Assembly (NCBI GenBank): GCA_947627865.1
Contig: CANQXU010000003.1
Span: 1-42,776 of the forward strand
Direction: 5' to 3'
Length of the DNA: 42,776 nt
Source of the DNA: an uncultured Paenochrobactrum sp.
GTDB taxonomy: Bacteria > Pseudomonadota > Alphaproteobacteria > Rhizobiales > Rhizobiaceae
How positions within the stretch are numbered: the stretch's first letter is position 1; every line of letters begins with the position of its first letter. The position numbers and the translations under genes were made by a program. Below the pieces are notes generated by a model. It had not been told where the DNA came from. It searched no databases and worked only from the letters and a program-made list of their open reading frames with translations. Shown here in pieces: positions 27,580 through 37,055 of this stretch.

Positions 27580-28837
27580 ATTTGTCAAAATTACGCTGAT
27601 GTAGATGAGCGGGATTTATGCCGGAAGCTGTTTGACGGGCAGATGTACTACTTTCTGCTCGTGGTTGAGGTTGAGGCTTGGGCTGATCCTCCGGCTTATC
27701 GGAAAATTCCAGTGTTTCGATCTTTGCACTTCGACGAATCAGCTTGCCCGTAGATATGAGAATGTCGTCTACATCTCTGTTGGCTTGCGAAAAATGAGTT
27801 TGTAACTTTCGCACACGATCATCAAGGCGCGAAACATCCTCCATGAGGCGTATAACTTCACCTTGGATAAGATGTGCTTGTTCGCGCATCCGCGCATCTT
27901 TAAGGACAGATTGTATCACTTGAATAGACAGCATGAGTAAAGACGGGGAAACGATGATTACCCGTAAGCGGTGCGCACGCTGCACCAAGACCTCGAAATG
28001 CTCATGAATATCGGCAAAAATGGATTCCGATGGCACAAACATAAAAGCGGTATCTTGGGTTTCGCCATTGAGCAGATACTTATCCGAGATGTCTTTTAAA
28101 TGTATATCCATATCTCGGCGGAATTGCATCGCAGCATTTTTGCGCCCCTCAGGCGAAGGGATGCTGCGCATATTGTTCCATGCCTCAAGCGGAAATTTTG
28201 CATCAATGACAAGATCAGGCGAATTGTTGGGCATCCGTATCAGGCAATCAGGACGCGTGCCATTGGAAAGTGTCGCCTGAAATTGATAAGCACCTTGGGG
28301 CAAGCCGTCCGCTATGATGGCTTCCATGCGGGATTGGCCAAAGGCGCCACGCGTCTGTTTGTTGGCCAATATGGCTTGTAACTGCACAACTTGGCCCGCA
28401 AGTGATTGAATATTATTTTGTGCTGTATCAATAACGGCAAGACGTTCTTGAAGCTTGGCAAGATTTTCGTGTGTTGATCTGGTTTGTTCTGTCATGGTCT
28501 GACCAATGCGATTGGTCATTCCATCCAGTCGCTCTCTTATGGCCTGATTAAGCTCGGATTGTCTGGCGCCAAAAAGTTCGGCCATAGTTTGCATACGGCC
28601 TTGCATTTCTGACTGGCTTTTTAGTATTTCAGCCATGCGAAGTTCAGCATCGCGCGCACGGTCTTCGGCCATTGTATCGAAAATCAGACGGTTGCGTGAC
28701 GAGCGTGCACCCATATATATGAGCGCAAAAATGAGTATAAGAATGATTCCGGCACCAATAATTAAAACTGTTGCCGGAGAAAATTGTTGTGTGCCGAGTT
28801 GAAACACGGGATCAGAGAGCGCATTTGAGTTTTCCAT
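27578..28837 (-). CDS. rmuC: DNA recombination protein RmuC homologue
   Basis: RmuC proteins limit inversions at short inverted repeats and have a nuclease-like (PD-(D/E)XK-like) core. I start at the ATG at 28837 (419 residues); the track adds 25 unlikely residues. After the start, an inner-membrane helix (VLIIGAGIILILIFALIYMG) is followed by a long coiled coil, about residues 60-150. The core carries RPDCLIRMPNNSPDLVIDAKFPLEAW, with the characteristic DAKFP, and FMFVPSESIFAD. The C-terminus is polar and low-complexity (PKPQPQPRAESS). It is divergent from def over 109 bases. Confidence 0.94.
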   Translation of the reverse strand: MENSNALSDPVFQLGTQQFSPATVLIIGAGIILILIFALIYMGARSSRNRLIFDTMAEDRARDAELRMAEILKSQSEMQGRMQTMAELFGARQSELNQAIRERLDGMTNRIGQTMTEQTRSTHENLAKLQERLAVIDTAQNNIQSLAGQVVQLQAILANKQTRGAFGQSRMEAIIADGLPQGAYQFQATLSNGTRPDCLIRMPNNSPDLVIDAKFPLEAWNNMRSIPSPEGRKNAAMQFRRDMDIHLKDISDKYLLNGETQDTAFMFVPSESIFADIHEHFEVLVQRAHRLRVIIVSPSLLMLSIQVIQSVLKDARMREQAHLIQGEVIRLMEDVSRLDDRVRKLQTHFSQANRDVDDILISTGKLIRRSAKIETLEFSDKPEDQPKPQPQPRAESSTSARQTASGINPAHLHQRNFDK

Positions 28838-28946
28838 AATCGCACAATAACCGATTCGCGTTATCTTTGTGAGATCAAAACAAGAACATTTTCTCAATTG
28901 CAGCAATTGCATTGACGTGATTAAAGAGTGCTATTAGGTGAGAGCC

Positions 28947-29477
28947 ATGTCAAAAAAACCATTAGTTTATCTTCCTGATCCTCTGTTACGCCAAGTCTCA
29001 AAACCGATTGAGCGCTTTGATGATCAGTTGCGCAAATTTGCAGATGATATGTTTGAGACGATGTATGCGGCTCCTGGTATCGGTCTGGCGGCAGTTCAGA
29101 TTGCCGAACCCATTCGTTTAATCGTTCTTGATGTTGCCAAGGATGGTGCAGAAAAATCGCCAATGGCATTTGTGAATCCAAAAGTGGTGCACAGTTCAGA
29201 TACACGTAGTGTTTACGAAGAAGGATGCCTTTCCATTCCGGATTATTATGCGGAAGTGGAACGTCCGGCCGATGTGCATGTCGAGTATTTTGATCTTGAT
29301 GGCAAACAACAATTGCTCAAAGCTGACGGTTTGATTGCAACCTGTATTCAACATGAAATAGATCACTTGGATGGCGTTTTATTCATTGATCACATTTCAA
29401 AATTAAAGCGCGATATGGCTATTAAAAAATTTAAGAAAATGGCCAAAGATCGTGGAACCACAAGGCAGATTATATAA
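28947..29477 (+). CDS. def: Peptide deformylase
   Basis: Def removes the formyl group from N-terminal formylmethionine of new proteins. The 176-residue protein from ATG 28947 (AGGTGAGA upstream) has the three metal-enzyme boxes: [16 protein letters not shown] with the metal cysteine, and QHEIDHLDG with the two histidines and the catalytic glutamate. Its TAA stop shares a base with the fmt start (TAATG). It opens the def-fmt-truA operon, so the formylating and deformylating enzymes are made together. Confidence 0.97.
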   Translation: MSKKPLVYLPDPLLRQVSKPIERFDDQLRKFADDMFETMYAAPGIGLAAVQIAEPIRLIVLDVAKDGAEKSPMAFVNPKVVHSSDTRSVYEEGCLSIPDYYAEVERPADVHVEYFDLDGKQQLLKADGLIATCIQHEIDHLDGVLFIDHISKLKRDMAIKKFKKMAKDRGTTRQII

Positions 29478-30403
29478 TGTCATTGCGTGTTGTATTCATG
29501 GGAACGCCTGAGTTCTCGGTGCCGATGCTGACAGCTATTATCGGGCATGGTTATGAAGTTGTGGCTGTTTACTCGCAGCCACCACGTCCGGCAGGGCGCC
29601 GTGGCTTGGAGCTGACCAAATCACCTGTACATGAGAAAGCGGAACAATTCGGCATTCCTGTGTTTACGCCGAAATCATTGCGTAATGCGGAAGAGCAAGA
29701 AAATTTCCGTTCACTTGATGCGGATGTGGCCATTGTTGTGGCTTATGGCTTAATTTTGCCTACGGAAATTTTAGAGGCGCCGCGGCTTGGATGTTATAAT
29801 GGCCATGCTTCTATTTTACCGCGTTGGCGTGGTGCAGCGCCAATACAGCGTGCAATCATGGCGGGTGATGAAGAAACAGCCATAATGATTATGAAAATGG
29901 ACGAGGGGCTTGATACGGGGCCTGTGGCAATGATGGAGACCGTTGCTATTACACCCAATATGACGTCTGGCGAGCTTCATGATAAATTAAGTCTGACTGG
30001 TGCGGATCTGATGGTTCGTGCGTTGGGAGCATTGGAGAGGGAGAGTCTGACACTTGTGGATCAGCCGGAAGAGGGTGTTACCTATGCCGCAAAGATTGAT
30101 AAGTCGGAAGCGCGCATCAATTGGGATGAACCCGCTCATAAGATTCATAATCTGATACGCGGTATCAATCCGTTCCCCGGCGCGTGGTGTGAAATGGAAA
30201 TCAACGGCAAGCGCGAGCGTGTAAAAATCTTGCGCAGCGAATTGGTTGATGCCTCCGGTTTAGCCTCAACCATTTTGGATGATCAGCTGACAATTGCTTG
30301 TGGTGTGCGTGCACTGCGTCTTGTGCAGTTGCAGCGTTCTGGCGGCAAGCCGATGTTTGCCGATGAGTTTCTGCGCGGTGCAGTCGTTAATAAGGTCCTT
30401 TAA
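29477..30403 (+). CDS. fmt: Methionyl-tRNA formyltransferase
   Basis: Fmt formylates initiator methionyl-tRNA using 10-formyltetrahydrofolate. The 308-residue length is normal. Visible marks are [14 protein letters not shown] at the start, the catalytic [22 protein letters not shown] (Asn, His), [11 protein letters not shown] with the active aspartate, and the C-terminal tRNA-binding domain opening at [24 protein letters not shown]. It overlaps def by one base and precedes truA by three bases. Confidence 0.98.
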   Translation: MSLRVVFMGTPEFSVPMLTAIIGHGYEVVAVYSQPPRPAGRRGLELTKSPVHEKAEQFGIPVFTPKSLRNAEEQENFRSLDADVAIVVAYGLILPTEILEAPRLGCYNGHASILPRWRGAAPIQRAIMAGDEETAIMIMKMDEGLDTGPVAMMETVAITPNMTSGELHDKLSLTGADLMVRALGALERESLTLVDQPEEGVTYAAKIDKSEARINWDEPAHKIHNLIRGINPFPGAWCEMEINGKRERVKILRSELVDASGLASTILDDQLTIACGVRALRLVQLQRSGGKPMFADEFLRGAVVNKVL

Positions 30404-30406
30404 CCA

Positions 30407-31162
30407 GTGCCACGCTACAGACTTACTATCGAGTATGACGGCACACCTTATGTCGGGTGGCAGAGGCAGGAAAACGGCAATACGGTTCAGCTGGCGCTTG
30501 AGACGGCTTTCAAGCGCTTTTGCGGACAAGAAATTGCTTTAGGTGCTGCTGGCAGAACCGATGCCGGCGTGCATGCTTTGGCACAGATTGTGCATGTCGA
30601 TCTTGTTAAGGATTGGTCAGCTTCAACAATACGCGAAGCACTGAATGCGCATCTCATGAATGCTATGGAGCATATCAGCATTTTGAATGTGGAGAAGGTC
30701 ACAGATGATTTTGATGCGCGGTTTTCTGCACGTCGCCGCCATTATCTCTACCGCATTTATAATCGCCGTCCACCATTAACATTAGAGCTCTATCGTGCCT
30801 GGTGGGTTCAAAAGAAGCTTGATCATGAAGCTATGCACATTGCGGCGCAGCGTTTAATCGGTACTTATGACTTCACAACCTTCAGAGCCAGTCAGTGTCA
30901 GGCTAAAAGCCCGATCAAGACACTAGACAGGCTGGATGTTTCACGTAATGGAGATTTTGTTGAGATCCGGACTTCATCACGCTCATTCTTGCACAATCAA
31001 GTACGTTCCTTTGCCGGATCGCTTGTTGAAGTTGGCCTAGGGCGTTGGGCACCTGACGATCTGTGGGCGGCGATGGAAGCACGGGACCGCAGGGCTTGCG
31101 GGCCGGTTGCGCCTCCCTTTGGCCTTTATCTCAGCGGTGTTGATTACGATAACCCTGTTTAG
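30407..31162 (+). CDS. truA: tRNA pseudouridine(38-40) synthase TruA
   Basis: TruA makes pseudouridine at positions 38-40 of tRNAs. The 251-residue protein starts with GTG ([21 protein letters not shown]). It has the catalytic-aspartate motif [15 protein letters not shown] and the later [15 protein letters not shown]. It is the last gene of the operon, three bases after fmt. dapE, which follows truA in many relatives, is not here; a leftward membrane-protein gene takes its place. Confidence 0.97.
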   Translation: MPRYRLTIEYDGTPYVGWQRQENGNTVQLALETAFKRFCGQEIALGAAGRTDAGVHALAQIVHVDLVKDWSASTIREALNAHLMNAMEHISILNVEKVTDDFDARFSARRRHYLYRIYNRRPPLTLELYRAWWVQKKLDHEAMHIAAQRLIGTYDFTTFRASQCQAKSPIKTLDRLDVSRNGDFVEIRTSSRSFLHNQVRSFAGSLVEVGLGRWAPDDLWAAMEARDRRACGPVAPPFGLYLSGVDYDNPV

Positions 31163-31189
31163 TCTATCTAAGCAGGTTTTTTGTAACGA

Positions 31190-31786
31190 TTAATCTATGA
31201 AGCCGATACCAGCCAATTGCTGCAGAAGTTCCAAGAATATTAAACTTCCAAGAAACACCGATGCGTAGAATAAAATGCTGAATTGTCGTGATTTCTGCAA
31301 CGCAATATATGTCAGCTGATAGCCCAGTATGACCGCAATCATGATAAATAAGGCGGTCAATATTGTAAGGAAAGATGAGTTGCTGGGGTAAAAGAGCTGT
31401 AGCAATGTGATTGGTGCGAAGCACCATTGAAGCAATGCAGCTCCCCAATTTGTCGCGATAATATATGCTGCATATTCACGACGTATACCAATATATGGGG
31501 CGATAATACCAATAATGATGATTGGAACGAGCCAAGCACTTATATCAACAAATGCTGTGCGGCTGACGATTGCAAATCTTAAACCAAAATCCTCTTTTCC
31601 AGCAGTCAGATTTGCAGCAAACAACACCCAAGATGCAAGAAGCGGCGGCAGAGCAATCACGATTGCGTAGAAAGACCGCCAAAACCCATCGGCTGATATG
31701 TCAAGATAGGTTAGCCCATCCTTTTTCCCGAGCATCATGCGCCATACTCCGAAAAAATAACGGTAAATCTCATCTAAAGAAGGCAT
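31190..31786 (-). CDS. Polytopic membrane protein of unknown family
   Basis: 198 residues from ATG 31786 (MPSLDEIYRYFFGVWRMMLG); the track's longer ORF adds an unconvincing tail of 57 residues at the N-terminus. After an amphipathic start with a charged GKKDGLTYLDISADGFWRSF segment, about five hydrophobic helices follow. They include AIVIALPPLLASWVLFAANL, WLVPIIIIGIIAPYIG and LTALFIMIAVILGYQL. I do not recognise a named domain. It resembles hypothetical transmembrane proteins found near dapD/dapE in Hyphomicrobiales. It stands alone, leftward, converging with truA across 27 bases. Confidence 0.72.
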   Translation of the reverse strand: MPSLDEIYRYFFGVWRMMLGKKDGLTYLDISADGFWRSFYAIVIALPPLLASWVLFAANLTAGKEDFGLRFAIVSRTAFVDISAWLVPIIIIGIIAPYIGIRREYAAYIIATNWGAALLQWCFAPITLLQLFYPSNSSFLTILTALFIMIAVILGYQLTYIALQKSRQFSILFYASVFLGSLIFLELLQQLAGIGFID

Positions 31787-32213
31787 TGTATATCCGGTTT
31801 TAATTAAAATATTGGGCTGACATCCATGACGGATATCACAAAGCTTTATTATTCTTAATGAATATCTTGCATTTGCAATGCCGATGACATCAAAAAATAA
31901 ATTATCAATAAGCAAGTTTAAGAAAATGAGGGTGATCTTGTTAATAAAACGCACCAAATAAGCAGTAAAACGATCACCTTGCTATAACAGACTGTTCACT
32001 TATAGTTGACGAGTATGTGATTGTGGCGAAGGTTGAATTTTACGTTTTTTCGTAAGCCAATGATTTTATTGGATTTTTGTATTTAAGAGTAATAGAATAT
32101 GGCATTTCAAGAGGTTTATTTGTCATTTTAGTGAACATTATCGTTACTTGAACTTGAACGGCAAGAGGTACAAATAAGTGTCATCAAATTAATAAACATG
32201 TAGGAAGAAAATT
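31787..32213. other. AT-rich intergenic region, probable divergent promoters
   Basis: About 430 bases between the divergent membrane protein and the small exported protein. Only a weak minus-strand extension of the upstream ORF is open here and I do not trust it. It presumably holds both promoters. I see no strong repeat or RNA structure. Confidence 0.45.
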
Positions 32214-32420
32214 ATGAAAAAGATGACATTTGCTCTTGCCGCTCTCGTTTTAACTGCTGGTGCAGCTATGGCTGAAAACCCAAATATGAGTGTTCCGGCT
32301 GACCTTTATGCAACTGGTGGTACTGGTACTATCGTTAGCGTCCAGAATCCAACTAAAGCAGATACCATGTCAGGTGCTGAGTTGATTACCGAAGAATCAC
32401 TTGCTCGTGGCGACCGCTAA
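32214..32420 (+). CDS. Small exported protein, unknown function
   Basis: A 68-residue precursor with a clear Sec signal peptide (KKMTFALAALVLTAGAAMA, cleavage before ENPN). It leaves a mature piece of about 48 residues that is polar, with no cysteine, and rich in Gly, Thr and Ala (LYATGGTGTIVSVQNPTKAD). A GGAAGA ribosome site precedes the ATG and a hairpin terminator follows, so it is a real single-gene unit. Its size and signal recall the short DUF680-type exported proteins of Hyphomicrobiales, but I cannot confirm that family. It is periplasmic by prediction. Confidence 0.75.
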   Translation: MKKMTFALAALVLTAGAAMAENPNMSVPADLYATGGTGTIVSVQNPTKADTMSGAELITEESLARGDR

Positions 32421-32546
32421 TAGAGACTGAGTGATCCGAATGCAGCATTATAGGATTGTAAACCAGTCAAATAATCGCCGTATTCATAGGCTCTTCTGAG
32501 TCTGCAGATGACACTCCAGTCTAGGGTCATATTAAATGGCCATTAA

Positions 32547-32576
32547 AAGGCGAGGCTTGGCTTCGCCTTCTTTTTT
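32547..32576 (+). terminator. Terminator after the 68-residue exported protein gene
   Basis: AAGGCGA and TCGCCTT form a 7-bp stem around a 9-base loop, with CTTTTTT following on the plus strand. Confidence 0.85.
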
Positions 32577-32584
32577 GCGTTTTT

Positions 32585-33439
32585 TCAACTGCGCAACAAA
32601 TCATTTATTGAAGTTTTCGCGCGTGTTTTTTCATCCACGCGTTTAACGATCACCGCACAATATAAGTTCGGAGATGGTTGGCCATTGCTCAGTGGTGCAG
32701 AGGGAAGTGAGCCTGCAACAACTACAGAATATGGAGGCACTTCACCATAGGTGATAATGCCAGTATTCCGGTCAACAATTTTGGTCGATTTTCCTATGAA
32801 AACGCCCATACCCAGTACCGAACCTTCGCGGATGATGCAGCCTTCTACAACTTCTGATCTGGCACCGATAAAGCAATTATCTTCAATGATGGTTGGTCCG
32901 GCCTGTAAAGGTTCCAACACACCACCGATGCCAACTCCTCCTGATAAATGAACATTTTTTCCAATTTGTGCGCAGGAGCCAACACTTGCCCATGTGTCAA
33001 CCATGGTGTTTTCATCAATATAGGCACCAAGATTAACAAAAGATGGCATTAATATCGCACCTGAGCCGATAAAGGCGGAATGCCTGACAATGCTGCCGGG
33101 TACAGCACGAAGCCCCGCTTTGATAAAATCCTCATCCGTCCAATTTTCGAATTTAGAGGGTATCTTATCCCACCAAGCAGCGCCCGCTGGTGCGCCATCC
33201 ATTCGTTGCATTGGAGTGATGATAAAAGAGAGGAGAACGGCCTTTTTAAGCCATTGATTAACGACCCACTCGCCATTGGTTTGGCGTTTTGCAACACGGA
33301 TTTTTCCTGTATCTAATAGATCTAGACACGTTTTAATGGCTTGATGGGGGCTATCATGTGTTTTGGGTGAGAGCCTATCCCGATGTGCAAATGCATCTTC
33401 AATGGTGGCTTCAAGCGCGGCGAGGTCATTATTATTCAT
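32585..33439 (-). CDS. dapD: 2,3,4,5-tetrahydropyridine-2,6-dicarboxylate N-succinyltransferase
   Basis: DapD succinylates tetrahydrodipicolinate from succinyl-CoA in the meso-diaminopimelate/lysine route. The 284-residue protein (ATG 33439; a GTG one codon upstream is possible) has an N-terminal helical domain and then a left-handed beta-helix of hexapeptide repeats ([52 protein letters not shown]). The catalytic region [18 protein letters not shown] is intact. It belongs to the pathway with dapB (15.3-16.1 kb). The next succinylase-route enzymes, dapC/argD and dapE, are not within this window. Confidence 0.97.
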   Translation of the reverse strand: MNNNDLAALEATIEDAFAHRDRLSPKTHDSPHQAIKTCLDLLDTGKIRVAKRQTNGEWVVNQWLKKAVLLSFIITPMQRMDGAPAGAAWWDKIPSKFENWTDEDFIKAGLRAVPGSIVRHSAFIGSGAILMPSFVNLGAYIDENTMVDTWASVGSCAQIGKNVHLSGGVGIGGVLEPLQAGPTIIEDNCFIGARSEVVEGCIIREGSVLGMGVFIGKSTKIVDRNTGIITYGEVPPYSVVVAGSLPSAPLSNGQPSPNLYCAVIVKRVDEKTRAKTSINDLLRS

Positions 33440-33682
33440 CACTAAAGCTCCGTAATTTATTATAAAATTATATTCTTGTCGTTATTAGGCCTTAAAAAAT
33501 CTGGAGGGCTGGTTTACGGGGAGATAATAATATCGTCAATATATTTTCTCGATACATAATATGTAGGAGTTGCGTTGGACAGTTCATTCAAAGAATGGCA
33601 AAGAAACTATAAGTGCAGCTAAAAACTTCGCCCCGATTTTATAGAGAGCCCAGTTTTATAGAGAGATAGTATAGGTAACAGT

Positions 33683-34522
33683 ATGAATCCTATGGAAAAA
33701 AATGGATGGACGCCATTTTCTAATTCGCGGGAAGCTATTGAACATGCTTCAGAAGCACCAAGAACGCCACAAACGATGGCGCCAGCCTATAGGCTGGCCT
33801 TTGATGATACCGACTTTCTGACAAAGCGTGAATTGCGTCCGGTTCGATTGCAGCTTGAACTCTTAAAACCGGAAATGATCCTGGAAGAACGGGGTATTAA
33901 ATCCACGGTCGTGTTGTTTGGTGGTGCTAGAATTCCGGAGCCGGGTAAAGATGCTTGGGCTGCGAAAAACGATTTGCAGAAAAAGAATCTGGAAAGCAAT
34001 TCTAAATATTACGATGAAGCGCGCGAATTTGCCCGTCTATGCTCGGAATATTCTGCTACGACCTATTATCGTGATTTCATCATTGTGACCGGCGGCGGGC
34101 CTGGTATCATGGAAGCGGGTAACCGTGGTGCCCATGATGTTGGTGCGCCAACGATCGGTCTTAATATTGTATTGCCTCATGAGCAGGCACCCAATGAGTA
34201 TGTGACGCCGGAGCTTTGCTTTAATTTCCATTATTTTGCTATGCGCAAGATGCATTTTCTTGTTCGCGCTAAAGCAATCGCTATTTTCCCAGGCGGGTTT
34301 GGCACGATGGATGAGCTCTTTGAAGCAATGACCCTTATCCAGACCAATCGCATGGAACGTATTCCAATTTTGCTTTTTGGAACGGAATTTTGGAACAATG
34401 CAATCAATATTGAATATCTGGCCGATCAAGGCATGATAGCGCATTCAGATCTTGAGCTGATCTCTTTTGTTGATACAGCACAGGATGCATGGGCAGAAAT
34501 TGTTCGTTTCTATAAAATTTAA
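33683..34522 (+). CDS. LOG-family (TIGR00730-like) protein
   Basis: LOG-family enzymes hydrolyse nucleoside 5'-monophosphates, releasing ribose 5-phosphate; some make active cytokinins and many are mislabelled 'lysine decarboxylase'. The 279-residue protein has the family blocks IVTGGGPGIMEAGNRGAHDVG and IFPGGFGTMDELFEAMTLIQ (the PGGxGTxxE motif), both complete. A long N-terminal region of about 75 residues precedes the Rossmann-like core, the larger-sized group. The exact substrate is unknown. It is a single gene converging with the nucleotidase across a shared terminator. Confidence 0.92.
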   Translation: MNPMEKNGWTPFSNSREAIEHASEAPRTPQTMAPAYRLAFDDTDFLTKRELRPVRLQLELLKPEMILEERGIKSTVVLFGGARIPEPGKDAWAAKNDLQKKNLESNSKYYDEAREFARLCSEYSATTYYRDFIIVTGGGPGIMEAGNRGAHDVGAPTIGLNIVLPHEQAPNEYVTPELCFNFHYFAMRKMHFLVRAKAIAIFPGGFGTMDELFEAMTLIQTNRMERIPILLFGTEFWNNAINIEYLADQGMIAHSDLELISFVDTAQDAWAEIVRFYKI

Positions 34523-34549
34523 AGCTGCGATTTATTCCGGCCTTTTAAT

Positions 34550-34579
34550 AAAACCGCGCTTTTCAGCGCGGTTTTATTT
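34550..34579. terminator. Bidirectional terminator between LOG gene and nucleotidase
   Basis: AAAACCGCGC and GCGCGGTTTT make a 10-bp perfect stem around a 6-base loop. T-runs follow on both strands, between two convergent genes. Confidence 0.9.
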
Positions 34580-35277
34580 TATAGATGAATGGTTCGTAAA
34601 AAACTGCTCAGATCGTCAGTTACAAAATCAACCTGATCTGTAAATTCGGGGTCACTTTCCCAAATCTCAGAAAAGTCTGGTTCAAAATTATTAGGTACAA
34701 CAAGAACAGTATTCATACCTAATGTTTTAGGCACCGAGAGATTGCGGGCCAAATCTTCGAACATCGCTGATTTTTGCGGGTTGATATTGAAGTTATTGAT
34801 GAATTTATCATAGGTATAACGTTCAGGCTTTGGCGTCATATCGGCTGCGACAATATCAAAAATATCATCAAAAGCATCAAGGATACCAAGCTGTGCGGCC
34901 GCATTTTCAGCATGCGCGCGATCACCATTGGTAAAGATAAAACGACGCCCTGGCAGGGATTTGATGATCTCGCCTAAGTCAGGATTAGGTTTTAGCCATG
35001 TATAATCAATGTCGTGGACTTTTTGCAAAAAGTCGTCTGCATCAATATTATGGCACTCCATCAAGCCTTTGAGCGTTGTTCCATAACGCTGGTAGAAGTC
35101 CTTTTGAACTTTGCGAGCTTCGTCGCGCGGCACATTAAGCAATTGCTCAACATAGGCTGTCATCCGAACGTCAATTTGTGAAAACAAATTGGTGTCATGC
35201 GGATAAAGCGTATTATCCAGATCAAAAATCCAGTTCTCTACATGAGAGAAATGTTGAGTTGCTGCTTTTTGTGTCAT
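34579..35277 (-). CDS. Pyrimidine 5'-nucleotidase (HAD superfamily)
   Basis: A 232-residue HAD phosphatase with motif [11 protein letters not shown] (DxDNTLY), motif [14 protein letters not shown], and the lysine and terminal acidic motifs in [14 protein letters not shown] and [11 protein letters not shown]. These match the Sdt1/Phm8-type pyrimidine 5'-nucleotidases, which dephosphorylate pyrimidine monophosphates. Its ATG overlaps the argB stop by four bases, giving an argB-nucleotidase operon, an arrangement I recall from other Hyphomicrobiales. The link between arginine synthesis and this phosphatase is not explained by the sequence. Confidence 0.9.
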   Translation of the reverse strand: MTQKAATQHFSHVENWIFDLDNTLYPHDTNLFSQIDVRMTAYVEQLLNVPRDEARKVQKDFYQRYGTTLKGLMECHNIDADDFLQKVHDIDYTWLKPNPDLGEIIKSLPGRRFIFTNGDRAHAENAAAQLGILDAFDDIFDIVAADMTPKPERYTYDKFINNFNINPQKSAMFEDLARNLSVPKTLGMNTVLVVPNNFEPDFSEIWESDPEFTDQVDFVTDDLSSFLRTIHL

Positions 35278-36170
35278 GGTACTATCAGTGTTCCTACGCC
35301 GTGTTCAGTAAAGAGTTCGAGCAGAACTGCATGTGGTGTTTTTCCATTAAGAATAACAACGCCCTCAACGCCGCGATTGATTGCTTCTATACAGGTTTCG
35401 ACCTTGGGGATCATGCCGCCGCTGATTGTCCCATCCTGTATGAGTTTGTGGGCTTCTGCAACGGATAGTTCTTTGATAAGACTTTTATCTTTGTCCAAAA
35501 CACCTGGGACGTCTGTGAGAAATAGCAGGCGTGTTGCACTTAAAGCGCCAGCGATAGCGCCTGCAAATGTATCGGCATTAATATTATATGTATGCCCATC
35601 ACGACCTGGTGCAACAGGCGCAATCACAGGAATAACCGCAGAGCTAGCCAACAGATCCAATAATGTTCTGTCGACTTCAACCGGTTCACCAACAAAGCCG
35701 AGATCCAGCACTTTCTCAATGTGGGAATCCGGATCAACAATCGTTTTATGTGCTTTTTGCGCATAGACCATGTTGCCGTCTTTACCGCATAGACCAATCG
35801 CCCACTCGCCTTGGGCATTAATCATAGCAACAATTTCTTTGTTGATTGATCCGGCCAAAACCATTTCAACAATTTCAACGGTCTTTTGGTCGGTAACGCG
35901 CAAGCCGCCTTCAAAACGCGATTCAATACCGAGCTTAGTCAACATTGCCTGGATTTGCGGGCCTCCGCCATGCACAACAATCGGGTTGATGCCGGATTGT
36001 TTGAGCAATGCAATATCACGGGCAAATGCTTTGCCTAATGCCGGATCGCCCATGGCATGACCGCCATATTTGACAACGACTGTTTTATTTTCATAGCGCT
36101 GCATGAAGGGCAGGGCTGATGAAATGAGTTGAGCCTGAATTTCAGGATTATCAAATGGAGAAGATGTCAT
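35274..36170 (-). CDS. argB: Acetylglutamate kinase
   Basis: ArgB phosphorylates N-acetylglutamate in arginine synthesis. I choose the ATG at 36170 ([14 protein letters not shown]; 298 residues); ATG 36182 is possible, and neither has a strong Shine-Dalgarno. The amino-acid-kinase fold shows [25 protein letters not shown] and TDVPGVLD. The region [22 protein letters not shown] is typical of ArgB. The C-terminal [23 protein letters not shown] has the usual ending. It lies downstream of engB across about 95 bases on the same strand. Confidence 0.96.
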   Translation of the reverse strand: MTSSPFDNPEIQAQLISSALPFMQRYENKTVVVKYGGHAMGDPALGKAFARDIALLKQSGINPIVVHGGGPQIQAMLTKLGIESRFEGGLRVTDQKTVEIVEMVLAGSINKEIVAMINAQGEWAIGLCGKDGNMVYAQKAHKTIVDPDSHIEKVLDLGFVGEPVEVDRTLLDLLASSAVIPVIAPVAPGRDGHTYNINADTFAGAIAGALSATRLLFLTDVPGVLDKDKSLIKELSVAEAHKLIQDGTISGGMIPKVETCIEAINRGVEGVVILNGKTPHAVLLELFTEHGVGTLIVP

Positions 36171-36264
36171 AGTGCGATCCATACAAATATGAAGCAAGGA
36201 ACGAAGATTACCAAAATTATTGCCCGCCTTATTCGATAAGGCAGGCAGCATGTTATTTGGCTTG

Positions 36265-36936
36265 TTACTGTTTTGCTACGAGCGCAATCGCTGCCCGCAA
36301 ATCATCCAGACCAAGGCCTTTTTCAGAAGATGTCGTAATAATACCTGGAAAGCAAGCCGCACGTTTGACGGTGAGTTTGGCTGTTTCTTCGATCAGGCGT
36401 GGCACACCTGCCTGTTTGATCTTGTCAATTTTGGTCAGCACGATCTGATAAGAAACTGCTGCTTTGTCGAGAAGATCCAGCACTTCAGCATCATTTTTCT
36501 TAATGCCATGGCGTGAATCGATCAACACATAGACACGTTTGAGTGTCGTGCGTCCGCGTAAATAATCAAATACGAGACGGGTCCATGCGTCTACTGTTGC
36601 TTTTGGCGCTTCGGCAAAGCCGTAGCCTGGCATGTCAACAAGTGCCAGAGGAGGCAGATCACCGTTCTCACCAGAATAGCCATCCGGTACAAAATAGTTT
36701 AATTCTTGCGTCCGCCCTGGGGTGTTGGATGTGCGGGCAAGGCCCTTTTGCGTGACGAGCGCATTGATGAGTGAGGATTTACCCACATTGGACCGTCCGG
36801 CAAAGGCAATTTCCGCAGGCCCCTCCGGTGGCAAAAACTTCATGGAAGGCACACCACGGATAAATACCCATGGCTTGGCGAACAAAGCGCGTCCTTCGGC
36901 GATTAATGCTCCTTGAATTTCGTCTTGTTCGCTCAC
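36265..36936 (-). CDS. engB: Ribosome biogenesis GTP-binding protein EngB/YsxC
   Basis: EngB (YihA/YsxC) is an essential GTPase for late large-subunit assembly. The 223-residue protein starts with GTG behind AGGAAA. It has the family start [15 protein letters not shown], then [16 protein letters not shown] (G1), the G3 block [15 protein letters not shown] and TKIDKIKQ (G4). Its length is typical, with about 25 extra N-terminal residues before the core. It follows yidC after about 120 bases containing a strong terminator, so it probably has its own promoter. Confidence 0.95.
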   Translation of the reverse strand: MSEQDEIQGALIAEGRALFAKPWVFIRGVPSMKFLPPEGPAEIAFAGRSNVGKSSLINALVTQKGLARTSNTPGRTQELNYFVPDGYSGENGDLPPLALVDMPGYGFAEAPKATVDAWTRLVFDYLRGRTTLKRVYVLIDSRHGIKKNDAEVLDLLDKAAVSYQIVLTKIDKIKQAGVPRLIEETAKLTVKRAACFPGIITTSSEKGLGLDDLRAAIALVAKQ

Positions 36937-37023
36937 AGCTATTTCCTGTCTTTTATATGGTCTCTTATAGTTAGGCTTTCAGGCTTCTTGCAAATAAAGT
37001 CAACCTAATGAATCCCGCTTTAT

Positions 37024-37053
37024 AAAAAACCCCCGCTAAGCGGGGGCTTTTTT
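37024..37053. terminator. Strong terminator after yidC
   Basis: CCCCCGC TAA GCGGGGG is a 7-bp GC-only stem flanked by an A-run on the left and a T-run on the right, so it works in either direction. It sits directly after the yidC stop. Confidence 0.92.
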
Positions 37054-37055
37054 AG

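Noticed and set aside
33683-34522. Lysine decarboxylase
   Set aside because: The PGGxGTxxE family is often mis-annotated so; the motifs are those of LOG-type nucleotide phosphoribohydrolases.
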